The notes below the pieces were generated by a model. The model was not told the origin of the DNA. It searched no databases and was given only the letters and a program-made list of their open reading frames with translations. Shown here in pieces: positions 29,589-39,021 of a stretch of 64,000 nucleotides of DNA (positions are counted from its first letter, which is position 1; each line of letters opens with the position of its first letter). The position numbers and the translations under genes are program-made. This DNA is from Pseudomonas cremoricolorata (GTDB lineage Bacteria > Pseudomonadota > Gammaproteobacteria > Pseudomonadales > Pseudomonadaceae), in the NCBI RefSeq assembly GCF_000759535.1, contig NZ_CP009455.1, positions 3,286,001 through 3,350,000 of the forward strand, in the 5' to 3' direction.

Positions 29589-30775
29589 GCGACTACGAAA
29601 AGCAGTACAACGAACTGAACGCCAGCCTGAAAACGATCGGCGATCAGATCAAAGCGCAGGCTGAAGCCAGCGAAAAGCAGATCAAGGCTTCCGGCGAGAT
29701 GAATGCCGAGACCCGTGCCAAGGTGGACGAGTTGCTCTCCAAACAAGGCGAGCTTAACGCGCGCCTGGGCGAAGCCGAGCAGAAACTCGTCAATGCCGGC
29801 CGCGGCCAGCAGCACCAGGAAGAGCCTCAGAAGTCTGTCGGCGCCCTGGTCATCGAGAGCGAAGAGATGAAGGACATGAACTCGTCCTTCCGTGGCTCGC
29901 GCCGGGTATCCGTTCCTCGCGCCGCGATTACGACCGCCACCGGTGGCGGCCTGGTCGCGCCTCAGCGCTTGGACACCATCGCCGCGCCCCCTCCGCGCCG
30001 TCTGACCATCCGCGACCTGGTGGCGCCTGGGACCACGGAGTCGAACTCGATCGAGTACATTCGCGAGACCGGTTTCACCAACAATGCACGCACCGTGGCG
30101 GAGACCACCGCCAAGCCGTACTCTGACCTGACCTTCGCGCTGACCACCGCCAACGTGCGCACCATCGCGCACCTGTTTAAGGCCAGTCGCCAGATGCTGG
30201 ACGACGCGAAGGCACTGCAAAGCTACATCGACGGCCGCGCGCGCTACGGCCTGATGATGGCCGAGGAAGCCCAGTTGCTGTATGGCAGCGGTACCGGGGC
30301 CAACCTGCAAGGGCTCATGACCGTCGCGCAGCTGTACGCTGCTCCCACCGGCGTGACTGTGGTCGGCGAGCAACGAATCGACCGCCTGCGCCTGGCGCTG
30401 CTGCAGGCCGAGCTGGCCGAGTTCCCGTCAGACGGCATCGTGCTCAACCCGATCGACTGGGCGGCGATCGAGCTGACCAAGGACGGCGAGGGCCGCTACA
30501 TCATCGGTCAGCCTCAGGACGGCACCACGCCGCGCCTGTGGAATCGTCCCGTGGTCAACACCCAAGCCATCACGCAGAACGACTTCCTGGTCGGCGCCTT
30601 CAAGCTGGGCGCGCAGATCTACGACCGCATGGAAATCGAAGTGCTGATCTCGACCGAGAACGACAAGGACTTCGAGAACAACATGGCGACCATCCGCGCC
30701 GAGGAGCGCCTGGCATTCGCCATCTACCGCGACGAAGCGTTCGTTACCGGGCCGCTGACCGGCACCAACCCCTAA
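29585..30775 (+). CDS. Major capsid protein, HK97 fold
   Basis: A 396-residue capsid protein. Residues 1-90 form a charged coiled coil (delta/scaffold domain, YEKQYNELNASLKTIGDQIK). The shell domain begins around ITTATGGGLVAPQRLD and shows YIRETGFTNNARTVAETTAK, SRQMLDDAKALQSYI and a C-terminal ERLAFAIYRDEAFVTG strand. The upstream protease is expected to remove the coiled coil. Confidence 0.95.
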   Translation: MSDYEKQYNELNASLKTIGDQIKAQAEASEKQIKASGEMNAETRAKVDELLSKQGELNARLGEAEQKLVNAGRGQQHQEEPQKSVGALVIESEEMKDMNSSFRGSRRVSVPRAAITTATGGGLVAPQRLDTIAAPPPRRLTIRDLVAPGTTESNSIEYIRETGFTNNARTVAETTAKPYSDLTFALTTANVRTIAHLFKASRQMLDDAKALQSYIDGRARYGLMMAEEAQLLYGSGTGANLQGLMTVAQLYAAPTGVTVVGEQRIDRLRLALLQAELAEFPSDGIVLNPIDWAAIELTKDGEGRYIIGQPQDGTTPRLWNRPVVNTQAITQNDFLVGAFKLGAQIYDRMEIEVLISTENDKDFENNMATIRAEERLAFAIYRDEAFVTGPLTGTNP

Positions 30776-30821
30776 TCAATCAGATGACGGCGCTGTAACC
30801 GGCGCACGTCTGGAGAACTCT

Positions 30822-31331
30822 ATGGCTCGCAAGAAGCAAACCCCTGCCCGCAGCGCGGGCGAGCAGAGCGACACCCCAAGCCAGGGCGTTGCGGAGGCAC
30901 CGCAGACCACTGAGGTACCGTCAGGCGAATCCAGCCAGGCTTCAACGATTGAGCCGGACCCGCAGCAAGCAATAACCACCGGCGTCTCGGTTGGCTCCGC
31001 TCCAGAAGTTGGTACCGCCAACCCGGTTAGTCTTGGCACATCATCGGCGGACCTGAAGCAGGGGTTGTCGTCGGGCGACTCCACTGGAGATGAAACCGTT
31101 TCCGAAGATGCCGCCGGTGCAGAAGCCGGATCGACTGGTGAATCCCCCGAGGCCGGGAAACCTGCCGTTGCAAATCCGAACCCAGTCAATTTGGTGATCT
31201 ATCCGCTTCGGTCCTACATGGACGAAGGCGAATTGCGTCGCCGGTCCGGCGCTGGTTATAGCGTGCCTCGGCGCCACGCCGAGCAGTTGGTGCAAAAGGG
31301 CCTGGCGTCTCTTGAGCCGCTGGAGGAGTAA
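30822..31331 (+). CDS. Hypothetical head-module protein with disordered N-terminus
   Basis: A 169-residue protein. The first 115 residues are low-complexity (Ser, Gly, Glu, Thr, Pro) and acidic. The C-terminal 50 (VIYPLRSYMDEGELRRRSGA) is folded and recurs in short phage proteins between capsid and connector genes. It may be a head-decoration or joining protein; not established. Confidence 0.7.
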   Translation: MARKKQTPARSAGEQSDTPSQGVAEAPQTTEVPSGESSQASTIEPDPQQAITTGVSVGSAPEVGTANPVSLGTSSADLKQGLSSGDSTGDETVSEDAAGAEAGSTGESPEAGKPAVANPNPVNLVIYPLRSYMDEGELRRRSGAGYSVPRRHAEQLVQKGLASLEPLEE

Positions 31332-31333
31332 GC

Positions 31334-31810
31334 ATGTCTGTGATCGCCATCGAAGTCGCGATGCGTCACGTGCGAGCAGATCCGGACGACGAGTTGCTGG
31401 TGCAGTCCTACCTCGACGCTGCCGAGGATGCGGCGATGGGTTTCCTCAACCGCCGTTTCTATATCGATCAGGTTGCGCTCGACGTAGCGCGGGCGGGCGT
31501 GGCTGAGACGATGCGGCAGGCCAAGGACGCCAATCTTGCAGCGATTGCTGCAGCTGACTTGGAGCAGGACCACAGTCTGCGCTGCCGTCTGCTGGAGCAT
31601 GCTCGCTCTGCCCTGGCGGAGGCCTACGACCAGGCCGATGCCATCGCCTACGGCATGGTGCTGAATCCCTCCATTCAATCTGCATGTCTTCTGAAACTCG
31701 GCCATCTGTTCGTCAATCGCGAAGAGGTGGTGGTTGCAGCGACCGCTAACGAGCTGCCGCTGGCATCTCAGCACTTGCTCATGCCGCACCGCGTGCGCAT
31801 GGGCGTTTAG
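31334..31810 (+). CDS. Head-tail connector protein (gp6-like)
   Basis: A 158-residue adaptor of the HK97 gp6/DNA-packaging family, starting MSVIAIEVAMRHVRADPDDE, with LLVQSYLDAAEDAAMGFLNR and a C-terminal helix IQSACLLKLGHLFVNRE. It forms a ring under the portal. A 54-residue insertion of helical sequence (about 55-105) makes it longer than the usual 90-110 residues. Confidence 0.85.
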   Translation: MSVIAIEVAMRHVRADPDDELLVQSYLDAAEDAAMGFLNRRFYIDQVALDVARAGVAETMRQAKDANLAAIAAADLEQDHSLRCRLLEHARSALAEAYDQADAIAYGMVLNPSIQSACLLKLGHLFVNREEVVVAATANELPLASQHLLMPHRVRMGV

Positions 31811-31852
31811 CGATCTGGCTATTCGCCAGGCCACATCCTCCCTGGAGTAATC

Positions 31853-32254
31853 ATGCAAATACCTCGGATCGGTGAGCTGACTCGCCGTGTCTACCTGCGC
31901 GTGCGCGAGGACATTGCCAATCCTGATGATCCTGGCCTGCAATCACAGTACCTGCCTGCTCCCAAGACCTGGGCGAAGATTCAGCCTGTGGGTAACGCTA
32001 TCTACAGCGGTTCAGTCCAGACCGGCAAGGCGGTGACGCACCGGATCATCCTGCGCTTCCGGTCCGGAATCACCGATGCGCATGAGGTGGTGGAGACGTA
32101 CCGGGGCGTCGATATCGTCTACCGGGTGCGCCGGGTGAGCGATCTCGGCAACCGGCTGTTCACGGTACTGGAGGTCGAAGAACTCGGCCAGGCGCTCGAT
32201 CCGGCCGCGATTCCGATGCCCGATACACCTGCAGGAGGTGGCTATGTCTACTGA
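31853..32254 (+). CDS. Head closure protein
   Basis: A 133-residue protein with the SPP1 gp16-like stopper pattern, starting IGELTRRVYLRVREDIANPD, then TWAKIQPVGNAIYSGSVQTG and THRIILRFRSGITDAHEVVE. It seals the connector after packaging and binds the tail terminator. It overlaps the next gene. Confidence 0.87.
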   Translation: MQIPRIGELTRRVYLRVREDIANPDDPGLQSQYLPAPKTWAKIQPVGNAIYSGSVQTGKAVTHRIILRFRSGITDAHEVVETYRGVDIVYRVRRVSDLGNRLFTVLEVEELGQALDPAAIPMPDTPAGGGYVY

Positions 32255-32753
32255 GGCAAGCATTCAGCCCTACATGCACATCGAGGGCTTCGACAACCTG
32301 CCTAAGGACTTCTTCGACAAGCGCAAAGTCCGGGCCGGCATGCGCAAGGTCGGCAAGCTGATCACCCAGCGTGCGCAGCTTGCGCTGGCACTGGCCCGCG
32401 GGCAGCACAACTATCCGGTCAGCCGTACTGGTGCAACGCTTGAATCCATCAGCTTCAAGGTTTCCCGCTCCGGCTTCCTGGTGCGGGTCGCGCCGAAGAA
32501 GACCGATCGGATGTCGGAGTACTATCCGGCCTACCTGCATTACGGGGTCAAGGCGGGGCGGCGCGTCAGGGCAAGAGCACCAGGTGGCAGGCGCTTCCGC
32601 CGCGGCCAGCGGGCACGCCTTGTGGCAGCTCGCGCTGCCGGTGAATGGCGGATCAAGCCGCGAGCCAACTACATGGCCGAAACGCTGGACGACTCCAAGG
32701 AAGACGTGCGGCGCATCCTGACCGCAGCATTCGCCAGCGCGCTGGGGGGGTGA
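32244..32753 (+). CDS. Tail completion protein, HK97 gp10-like
   Basis: A 169-residue protein with GFDNLPKDFFDKRKVRAGMR and the C-terminal helix NYMAETLDDSKEDVRRIL, typical of gp10-like neck proteins; an Arg-rich insert lies in the middle. ATG 32244 is chosen over GTG 32238 because AGGAGG is optimally spaced. Confidence 0.83.
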   Translation: MSTEASIQPYMHIEGFDNLPKDFFDKRKVRAGMRKVGKLITQRAQLALALARGQHNYPVSRTGATLESISFKVSRSGFLVRVAPKKTDRMSEYYPAYLHYGVKAGRRVRARAPGGRRFRRGQRARLVAARAAGEWRIKPRANYMAETLDDSKEDVRRILTAAFASALGG

Positions 32754-32756
32754 TCC

Positions 32757-33332
32757 ATGCGTCTGACCCCATTGATCGAACACATCAAGACCCACTGCCC
32801 TTCGTTCTCCAAGCGGGTGAGCGGCGGCATCGATATCGAATCGGTGATGACCTCGGCCAAGCTGGCCTTGCCGGCTGCCTATGTGATCTACACCGGTGAC
32901 GAGACCACCGAGACCCAGTCCTCGAACAAGGTGGTGCAGGGCCTGACCGATCAGTTCGATGTGCTGGTGGCCATGCAGACCACCGACGAGCGCGGCCAGC
33001 AGGCAGTGGACCTGGTGCACGTCCTGCGCGCCGAGCTGTTCCGGGCGCTGGTCGGGCTTGAATCAAACGATCACGAACCGATTGCCTATACAGGCGGCAG
33101 CCTCACGGCGATCGACCGGGCGCGGGTGGTGTATCGCTTCGGTTTCGAGGCCGAGAGCCAGATCGGCCGCACGCGCCCGGGCGCACCCGCTGAGACCTGG
33201 CAGGAATACAAGCTCGATCACTTGCCGGACTTCAAAGGGCTGGATGTCGAGTATGCCCAGCTGATTCCCGGCGACACCGGCCCGACCCCTGATAGCCAGG
33301 GCGCTTTGAAAACTTCCGTCGAACTTCCCTAA
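32757..33332 (+). CDS. Tail terminator-like protein
   Basis: A 191-residue protein (MRLTPLIEHIKTHCPSFSKR...) with the middle IDQFDVLVAMQTTDERGQQA-like strand-helix pattern of phage tail terminators (gpU/gp17.1 type). It caps the tail tube and joins it to the head. Its position between gp10-like and sheath genes supports the call. Confidence 0.75.
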   Translation: MRLTPLIEHIKTHCPSFSKRVSGGIDIESVMTSAKLALPAAYVIYTGDETTETQSSNKVVQGLTDQFDVLVAMQTTDERGQQAVDLVHVLRAELFRALVGLESNDHEPIAYTGGSLTAIDRARVVYRFGFEAESQIGRTRPGAPAETWQEYKLDHLPDFKGLDVEYAQLIPGDTGPTPDSQGALKTSVELP

Positions 33333-33342
33333 AGGTTCTCCC

Positions 33343-33546
33343 ATGACTCAAATCACCGTCACTCCGGTGGCCGGGCGCGCTGTGCCCGACCCGGAGCTGG
33401 GCACGCTGCTGTCCAAAGAAGGCCGCACTGTCACCCTCGATCCGTACTGGCAGCGCCGCCTGCTCGACGGCGATGTGAAAGAAGCGGCGCCGACCGAGCC
33501 CACGAAGGTCTCGAAAACCACCAAGACCGGGAGCGATGACCAATGA
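33343..33546 (+). CDS. DUF2635 protein (Mu gp38-like)
   Basis: A 67-residue protein starting MTQITVTPVAGRAVPDPELG, the DUF2635 signature that precedes the sheath gene in Mu-like phages, with a Lys/Thr-rich tail. Stop and sheath start overlap (ATGA). Function unknown. Confidence 0.88.
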   Translation: MTQITVTPVAGRAVPDPELGTLLSKEGRTVTLDPYWQRRLLDGDVKEAAPTEPTKVSKTTKTGSDDQ

Positions 33547-35027
33547 GCGTCAGCTTCAACACCATTCCCAGCGACCTGCGAGTGCCGCTGTTCTACACCG
33601 AGATGGACAACAGCCAGGCCAACACTGCCAGCAGCCCGCTGGTGCGCCTGATCCTCGGCCAGGTCAACGACGATGCGACCGCGCCTGAAATCGGCAAGCT
33701 GACTCTGGTGTCGAGCCAAAGCCAGGCAGCGCAGATCGGCGGGCTCGGCTCGATGCTGGCCGACATGTACGAGACCTGGCGTCGAAGCGATCCTGCCGGC
33801 GAGGTCTGGTGCCTGCCGATCAAGACCACCGGCACCAAGGCCTCCGGCAAAGTCACCATCACCGGCACGGCCACGGTCGGCGGGCAGATCAGCCTGTACA
33901 TCGCCGGCGATCGCGTGCGCGCCACCGTGGCGAGCGGCGGTACCGCCACGGCGGCAGCTGCTGCGCTGGTCGCGGCAATCAACGCCGCGGGTCTGGCCCT
34001 GGTGGCTACGGCCGAGGCGGGCGTGGTGACGCTGACCTGCCGATGGTCCGGTGTGAGCGGTAACGACATTCAGTTGGAGCTGAACCGCCTGGGCGTCGGT
34101 GGGGGCGAGTCCACCCCGAATGGCCTGACCGTAACCCTGGCTGCCATGGCCGGCGGCGTGGGCACGCCTGATGTCACGCTGGCGCTGGCGGCCCTGGGCG
34201 ATGAGCCTTTCGAATTCATCTGCGCGCCTTGGGCGGACACTGCTTCGCTCAATGCGTGGCGCTCGTTCATGGACGAAAGCAGCGGGCGCTGGAGCTGGGC
34301 GCGTCAGTTGTACGGCCATGTTTACACCGCGTTGCGCGGTACGCTGGGCGAACTGGTGGCCGTGGGCACCACGCGCAACGATGCGCACATGACCATTTAC
34401 GGCTTCGAAAAGACCAGCCCCGACCCAGTCTGGCGTCAGGCCGCTGCCTACGCGGCGCGAACGGCGGTGTTCATCTCGGCCGACCCGGCCAGGCCGACCC
34501 AGACGGGTGAGCTGGTGGGTATCACGCCGGCACCGGCAGGCACGCGTTTCATCCTGACCGAGCGGCAATCGCTGCTCAGCCACGGCATCGCCACTGGTTA
34601 CAGCTCAGGCGGCGTGCAGCGCATCGAGCGGGGCATCACCACTTACCAGACCAACGCACTGGGCCAGGCCGACAACTCCTACCTGGACAGCGAGACGCTG
34701 CACCAGTCGGCGTATGTCATCAACGCGCTGAAAACCCGGGTGACCAGCAAGTATGGCCGGCACAAGCTGGCCAACGACGGCACGCGCTTCGGTGCTGGCC
34801 AGGCCATCGTCACGCCGAGCGTGATCCGCGCCGAGCTCATTGCAGGCTACTACGCCCTCGAAGAGCTGGGCGTTGTGGAGAACGCCGAGGCCTTCGCCAA
34901 GTTCCTGGTGGTGGAGCGCTCGAGCACCGATCCCAACCGGGTCAACGTGCTGTATCCGCCGGACTTGGTCAACCAGCTGCGTGTGTTCGCGCTGCAGTAC
35001 CAGTTCCGCCTGCAGTACTCGGTCTGA
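33543..35027 (+). CDS. Contractile tail sheath protein (Mu gpL-like)
   Basis: A 494-residue sheath subunit starting MSVSFNTIPSDLRVPLFYTE, with the insertion domain (VTITGTATVGGQISLYIAGD) and the C-terminal arm ending LRVFALQYQFRLQYSV, as in Mu gpL. Its presence makes the phage a myovirus. A strong terminator follows. Confidence 0.95.
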   Translation: MSVSFNTIPSDLRVPLFYTEMDNSQANTASSPLVRLILGQVNDDATAPEIGKLTLVSSQSQAAQIGGLGSMLADMYETWRRSDPAGEVWCLPIKTTGTKASGKVTITGTATVGGQISLYIAGDRVRATVASGGTATAAAAALVAAINAAGLALVATAEAGVVTLTCRWSGVSGNDIQLELNRLGVGGGESTPNGLTVTLAAMAGGVGTPDVTLALAALGDEPFEFICAPWADTASLNAWRSFMDESSGRWSWARQLYGHVYTALRGTLGELVAVGTTRNDAHMTIYGFEKTSPDPVWRQAAAYAARTAVFISADPARPTQTGELVGITPAPAGTRFILTERQSLLSHGIATGYSSGGVQRIERGITTYQTNALGQADNSYLDSETLHQSAYVINALKTRVTSKYGRHKLANDGTRFGAGQAIVTPSVIRAELIAGYYALEELGVVENAEAFAKFLVVERSSTDPNRVNVLYPPDLVNQLRVFALQYQFRLQYSV

Positions 35028-35043
35028 CCCAACTATTCACCCC

Positions 35044-35067
35044 AGCCCGCCGCATGCGGGCTTTTTT
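35044..35067 (+). terminator. Terminator between sheath and tube genes
   Basis: Stem AGCCCGC/GCGGGCT with six T. It lies inside the late operon, so Q-type antitermination or partial read-through would set the sheath:tube ratio. Confidence 0.8.
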
Positions 35068-35081
35068 GTGGGAGACGCCCC

Positions 35082-35429
35082 ATGGGCAAGAAAGTCGCGG
35101 GTACCGCCTACATCAAGGCGGACGGTACCCAATTCACCACCACCGGCGGCGCCGAGGCACCGCTGAGTAGCACCAAGCGCGAAACCGTCGCAGTGGGCTT
35201 TTTCAAGGAAGAAGATCGGGTGCCTTTCATCAAGGCCACGGTGGTCAATGACCCCGATCTGCCCATCGACAAGATCATGAACGCCACCGATCAGACCGTA
35301 ACGTTCGAGTTCGGCAACGGCACAACCTACGTTCTGTCCGGGGCCTACATCGTCGACGAGCCGATCGCTAAGGGCGATGACGGCACGATCGATCTGAACT
35401 GGGAAGGCACCAAGGGGGTATGGCTGTGA
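35082..35429 (+). CDS. Tail tube protein (Mu gpM-like)
   Basis: A 115-residue tube subunit, MGKKVAGTAYIKADGTQFTT, with the central AVGFFKEEDRVPFIKATVVN and NGTTYVLSGAYIVDEP strands of the Mu-type tube family. GGGAGACGC precedes the start. Confidence 0.92.
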   Translation: MGKKVAGTAYIKADGTQFTTTGGAEAPLSSTKRETVAVGFFKEEDRVPFIKATVVNDPDLPIDKIMNATDQTVTFEFGNGTTYVLSGAYIVDEPIAKGDDGTIDLNWEGTKGVWL

Positions 35430-35767
35430 AGTTTCTATTGAATGCTCCAATCAATGCGCATGGCGCTGAAATCGATGAGCTGACCCTGCGCCGCCCTACG
35501 TCGCGCGAAGCGCAAAAAATCCGCGCCTTGCCCTACAAGCTCGACAAAGACGAAGCGGTCTGTCTCGATCTCGATGCGGTGGCCAAGTACGTCGTGGTGT
35601 GCACGGGTATTCCGCCAAGTGCTGTCGATCAGTTGGATTTGAATGACCTCAATCAACTTGGCTGGCAGATCACCGGGTTTTTTATGACGCCGGCGTCGAA
35701 AGCACTGACCAACTTGTCGCAGCCGCCTACGACCTCGCCTGGTTCTGGCGAACCGACCCTGAACTGA
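35420..35767 (+). CDS. Tail assembly chaperone, short form
   Basis: A 115-residue protein of the Mu gp41/gpE-like assembly family: an N-terminal FLLNAPINAHGAEIDELTLR, REAQKIRALPYKLD and LDLDAVAKYVVVCTGIPPSA. It is the in-frame product; ribosomes slipping at 35678 make a longer form. The start overlaps the tube gene's end. Confidence 0.85.
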   Translation: MAVKFLLNAPINAHGAEIDELTLRRPTSREAQKIRALPYKLDKDEAVCLDLDAVAKYVVVCTGIPPSAVDQLDLNDLNQLGWQITGFFMTPASKALTNLSQPPTTSPGSGEPTLN

Positions 35768-35856
35768 TGATGGGGCGCACTCTCGACGTGCTGATCGAGT
35801 CGTGCGCCCAGAGTCAACGCATCTCCAGCGCGCTGAGGGAAGAGGACGATGGCTGA
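35420..35856 (+). CDS. Tail assembly chaperone, -1 frameshift product
   Basis: After TTT TTT at 35678-35683 the -1 frame stays open to a stop at 35854-35856. The fused protein of about 145 residues adds a coding-looking extension (YDAGVESTDQLVAAAYDLAW then FWRTDPELMMGRTLDVLIES). In Mu, P2 and lambda the paired tail chaperones are made this way (gp41/42, E/E', G/GT). The extension stop overlaps the tape-measure start. Seen: the slippery T6 and the open -1 frame. Inferred: its use. Confidence 0.8.
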
Positions 35857-37762
35857 TAAATTCCAACTCAAGGCGCTGATCACTGGCGTCGACAAGCTGT
35901 CGCCCACCCTGCAGGGCGCACGCAAGAACATCGCAGCGTTTCGCAAGAACCTTGAAAGCACGGGGCTGGGGAAGATCGGCTTCCGCGATATCGTCACCGG
36001 CGGGGCAATCGCTGCCCCGTTCATTGCCGGCGCAAAGGCTGCAATCGATCTCGAGTCGCAAATGGCTGATGTGCGCAAGGTGGTCGATTTTGACACCCCT
36101 GAGCAGTTCAAGCAGATGGGCGACGACATCGTTCGCCTCACTGACACGCTGCCAATGGCTGCCACCGATATCGCCAAGATCGTTGCCGCCGGCGGCCAGT
36201 CCGGCATCGCCCGCAAAGAACTGCTGGGCTTTGCCGAATCGGCAGTCAAGATGGGCGTGGCGTTCGACCAGACTGCAGATGAAAGCGGCAGCATGATGGC
36301 CAAGTGGCGCACTGCGTTTCGTATGACGCAGGGCGGCGTGGAGGAGCTGGCTGACAAGATCAACTATCTGGGCAATACCGGTCCAGCCACTAACAAGCAG
36401 ATATCCGACATTGTCACCCGCATCGGCCCGCTGGGCGAGATTGCCGGTCTGGCGTCAGGGCAGATCGCGGCCTTGGGAGCGACGATGGCCGGTGTGGGCA
36501 TTGAGCAGGAAGTTGCCGCAACCGGTATCAAGAACTTCATGCTCGCTATGACCAAAGGATCGGCGGCGACCAAGGCTCAGGCCACCGCCTTCAAGTCGCT
36601 TCGGCTTGATTCCAAGCAGGTGGCCAAGGACATGCAGAAGGATGCGCAGGGCACGGTACTGAATATCCTGGAGCGGATTGGCCGGGTCGATAAAGACAAG
36701 CAGGCTGGGGTGCTTTCCACCCTGTTCGGTACCGAGTCCATCAGCGCGATTGCACCGCTGCTGACCAACCTGGAACTGCTCAAGAGCAACCTCAAAAAGG
36801 TGGGCGACTCGAGCCTGTACGCGGGGTCGATGCAGAAAGAGTTCGCAGCAAGAGCGGCCACGACCGAGAACAACTTGGGCCTGCTGAAAAATGGCGTGAT
36901 GAGTAATGCCATTGCGTTGGGCAACGCGCTGCTGCCAGGCATCAATGCGGTGGTCGATCAGATCCGGCCATGGCTGACGCAAGTGTCGAAGATGATCAGC
37001 GAGAACCCGAAGCTGGTTCAGGGTATTGCTGCTGCTGGTATCGCCTTCACTGCCCTGCGCGGCGCAGTCTTTGCGGCCGGCGTTGCCGCCAGAATCATGG
37101 GCCTGGCATTCGCAGCCACACCTGTGGGGCTGATCGCTGTCGGCATCGCGGCGGCGGCGGGACTGATCATTGCCAACTGGGAAAAGGTCGGCCCTTTCTT
37201 CACGGCACTGTGGGACCTGATCAAGGCCTACACCAAGCCGTTCATGGAATTCATGGGGAAGCTCTTCGACTGGAGCCCGATGGGGCGGATCATCAAGAAC
37301 TGGCAGCCGATCACGGCCTACTTCAAAGGTCTGTGGGAGAAGGTCAAGCCCTACGTCATGCCGCTGTTCAAGCTGTTCGGCTACGAAGAAGGGAAGGGCC
37401 TGACCGAGAACGTACAGCGGATGGCCCAAGAGCAGCGAGCACGCAATGCTGGCGATCGCCGCGGCACCGGCGAGTTGCTTGCGTTTGACGCAGGTGCTGT
37501 TGCGAAAATTCGCCTCGACGAAAACTCGCGTGCATTCGGCATCGACAACCGTGCGCTGCTGCAGGCGCCTGGCCAACTGCCCGCGCCTGGCTCGCTGCTG
37601 CGTCAGTCAACAGCCACCAACAAGACTCAACTGGATGGGGAGCTGCGGGTGCGTTTCGAAAATCCGCCTGCAGGCATGCGCGTCGAGTCCACGCGCACCA
37701 GCCAGCCGGGCGTCACCGTAAAGGCCAAGGTGGGCTATCGGACCGTGGGGAATGAGTCATGA
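35849..37762 (+). CDS. Tail tape measure protein
   Basis: A 637-residue protein of the TP901/Mu gp42-type tape measure family. MADKFQLKALITGVDKLSPT and a helical repeat-rich N-terminal half with the conserved MADVRKVVDFDTPEQFKQMG and AAGGQSGIA motifs come first. A hydrophobic region near 390-450 (AAGIAFTALRGAVFAAGVAA) and a C-terminal tail follow. Length sets tail length; at 637 residues the tail should be medium-short (roughly 95 nm at 1.5 angstrom per residue, an estimate). Confidence 0.93.
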   Translation: MADKFQLKALITGVDKLSPTLQGARKNIAAFRKNLESTGLGKIGFRDIVTGGAIAAPFIAGAKAAIDLESQMADVRKVVDFDTPEQFKQMGDDIVRLTDTLPMAATDIAKIVAAGGQSGIARKELLGFAESAVKMGVAFDQTADESGSMMAKWRTAFRMTQGGVEELADKINYLGNTGPATNKQISDIVTRIGPLGEIAGLASGQIAALGATMAGVGIEQEVAATGIKNFMLAMTKGSAATKAQATAFKSLRLDSKQVAKDMQKDAQGTVLNILERIGRVDKDKQAGVLSTLFGTESISAIAPLLTNLELLKSNLKKVGDSSLYAGSMQKEFAARAATTENNLGLLKNGVMSNAIALGNALLPGINAVVDQIRPWLTQVSKMISENPKLVQGIAAAGIAFTALRGAVFAAGVAARIMGLAFAATPVGLIAVGIAAAAGLIIANWEKVGPFFTALWDLIKAYTKPFMEFMGKLFDWSPMGRIIKNWQPITAYFKGLWEKVKPYVMPLFKLFGYEEGKGLTENVQRMAQEQRARNAGDRRGTGELLAFDAGAVAKIRLDENSRAFGIDNRALLQAPGQLPAPGSLLRQSTATNKTQLDGELRVRFENPPAGMRVESTRTSQPGVTVKAKVGYRTVGNES

Positions 37763-39018
37763 GCGAGTGGCGCGACCTGAGGCGGGAGGCCTCATTCCGC
37801 GGCGTGCAGTTCTGGGTCGACAGCGACAGTGTGCCGGTCGGGCGCCGTACCCACATCCATGAATACCCCAAGCGTGACCAGCCCTCGGTAGAGGACATGG
37901 GCAGACGCACGCGGGAGTTCAAGTTTGCCGGCTTCATTGTGGGCGGTGACTTCATCGCCCAGCGCGACCGGCTGCTGGCCGCGTTGGACACGCCTGGACC
38001 CGGCGAGCTGGTGCACCCGTGGTTCGGCCGCCTAATGGTCACCGCCGGTGACTGCGAGGTCTCGCATGCTCGCAACGAGCTGGGCATGGTGCGTTTCAGT
38101 CTGGTGTTCATCGATGGTGCTGCGGCCTTCCCAGTGCAGACGGTCAACACCCGCCGGCAACTGGCGGCGCAGGTGCCGACCCTGCTGGAATCGATCGAGG
38201 CGCGGTTTGCAAGCGCTATGGCTCTGGTGGACAGTGTGAGGCTACGGGTCAATGCCGTGCGCAGGGCGATTTCCAGCGCCTACGCATTCGCCATCACCTG
38301 CCTCAGCCCCATGACATCGTTGTTCACCGACCTGAGCAGCCTGGTCTACTCGGTGATCAATGCGCCCGGCGCTTTAGCGGCCAGCCTGCTCAGCGACATT
38401 GCCAGCGTCGAGCGAGCGTTCACCGGCTATGGCTCGACCGGGTCACTGCACAAGGCAAAGATCACGGGACAGGCAATCAGCGATCTATCCGAGCAATCAC
38501 CGACTGCCGATGACCCCGATGTCGCTGCGCTACAGGCGGCGTTGATCGGGCTGCTGCAGGATGCCGCGTTGCTGGACTTGCTACTGGACATGGCCGAGGT
38601 GCCCATCGCTGTGGCTCAGAGTGTGGAACAGCCTGCTGCATTGAGCATTCAGCTCGAACAGGAAGGCTCTACCACCGAAGCTGGCGCGACAGCAGAAGCC
38701 GGCGTCCCTGTGGCCGATGATGTGCTGGCAGTGCGTGACGCGATCAGCGACGCCATGTGGGTAATTGCCGGAGAAAGCCAGCCCGAGCACTTCGGCGTGA
38801 TCAGCGATGCGCGACTGGCGCTCGATCGCCACCTGACCCAGGTGGCGCGCAGCGGCGTCTGGCTGCGCACGTTCAGGCCCCGAGAAACCGTGTCATCACT
38901 GGTGCTCGCGCACAAACTCTACGGCGATGCCATGCGCGGCGCTGAAATCGTCTCTCGCAACGCCATCCGCCACCCAGGCTTTGTGCCTGCCACCGAGCTG
39001 CAAGTCGCCAAGAGTTGA
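37759..39018 (+). CDS. DNA circularisation protein (Mu gpN-like)
   Basis: A 419-residue baseplate-associated protein. The N-terminal domain (ASFRGVQFWVDSDSVPVGRR, HIHEYPKRDQPSVEDMGRRT) is the DNA_circ_N family. The rest is helical. In Mu, gpN belongs to the tail/baseplate and was linked to circularising injected DNA. Coupled by ATGA to the tape measure. Confidence 0.9.
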   Translation: MSEWRDLRREASFRGVQFWVDSDSVPVGRRTHIHEYPKRDQPSVEDMGRRTREFKFAGFIVGGDFIAQRDRLLAALDTPGPGELVHPWFGRLMVTAGDCEVSHARNELGMVRFSLVFIDGAAAFPVQTVNTRRQLAAQVPTLLESIEARFASAMALVDSVRLRVNAVRRAISSAYAFAITCLSPMTSLFTDLSSLVYSVINAPGALAASLLSDIASVERAFTGYGSTGSLHKAKITGQAISDLSEQSPTADDPDVAALQAALIGLLQDAALLDLLLDMAEVPIAVAQSVEQPAALSIQLEQEGSTTEAGATAEAGVPVADDVLAVRDAISDAMWVIAGESQPEHFGVISDARLALDRHLTQVARSGVWLRTFRPRETVSSLVLAHKLYGDAMRGAEIVSRNAIRHPGFVPATELQVAKS

Positions 39019-39021
39019 TCC

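Noticed and set aside
29204..30373. 389-codon minus-strand frame over the protease and capsid genes
   Set aside because: Antisense shadow of two clearly recognised HK97-type head genes; composition is Leu/Val/Arg/Ala-rich without domain pattern.
33348..34583. 411-codon minus-strand frame over the sheath gene
   Set aside because: Antisense to an unambiguous tail sheath protein and without a ribosome site.
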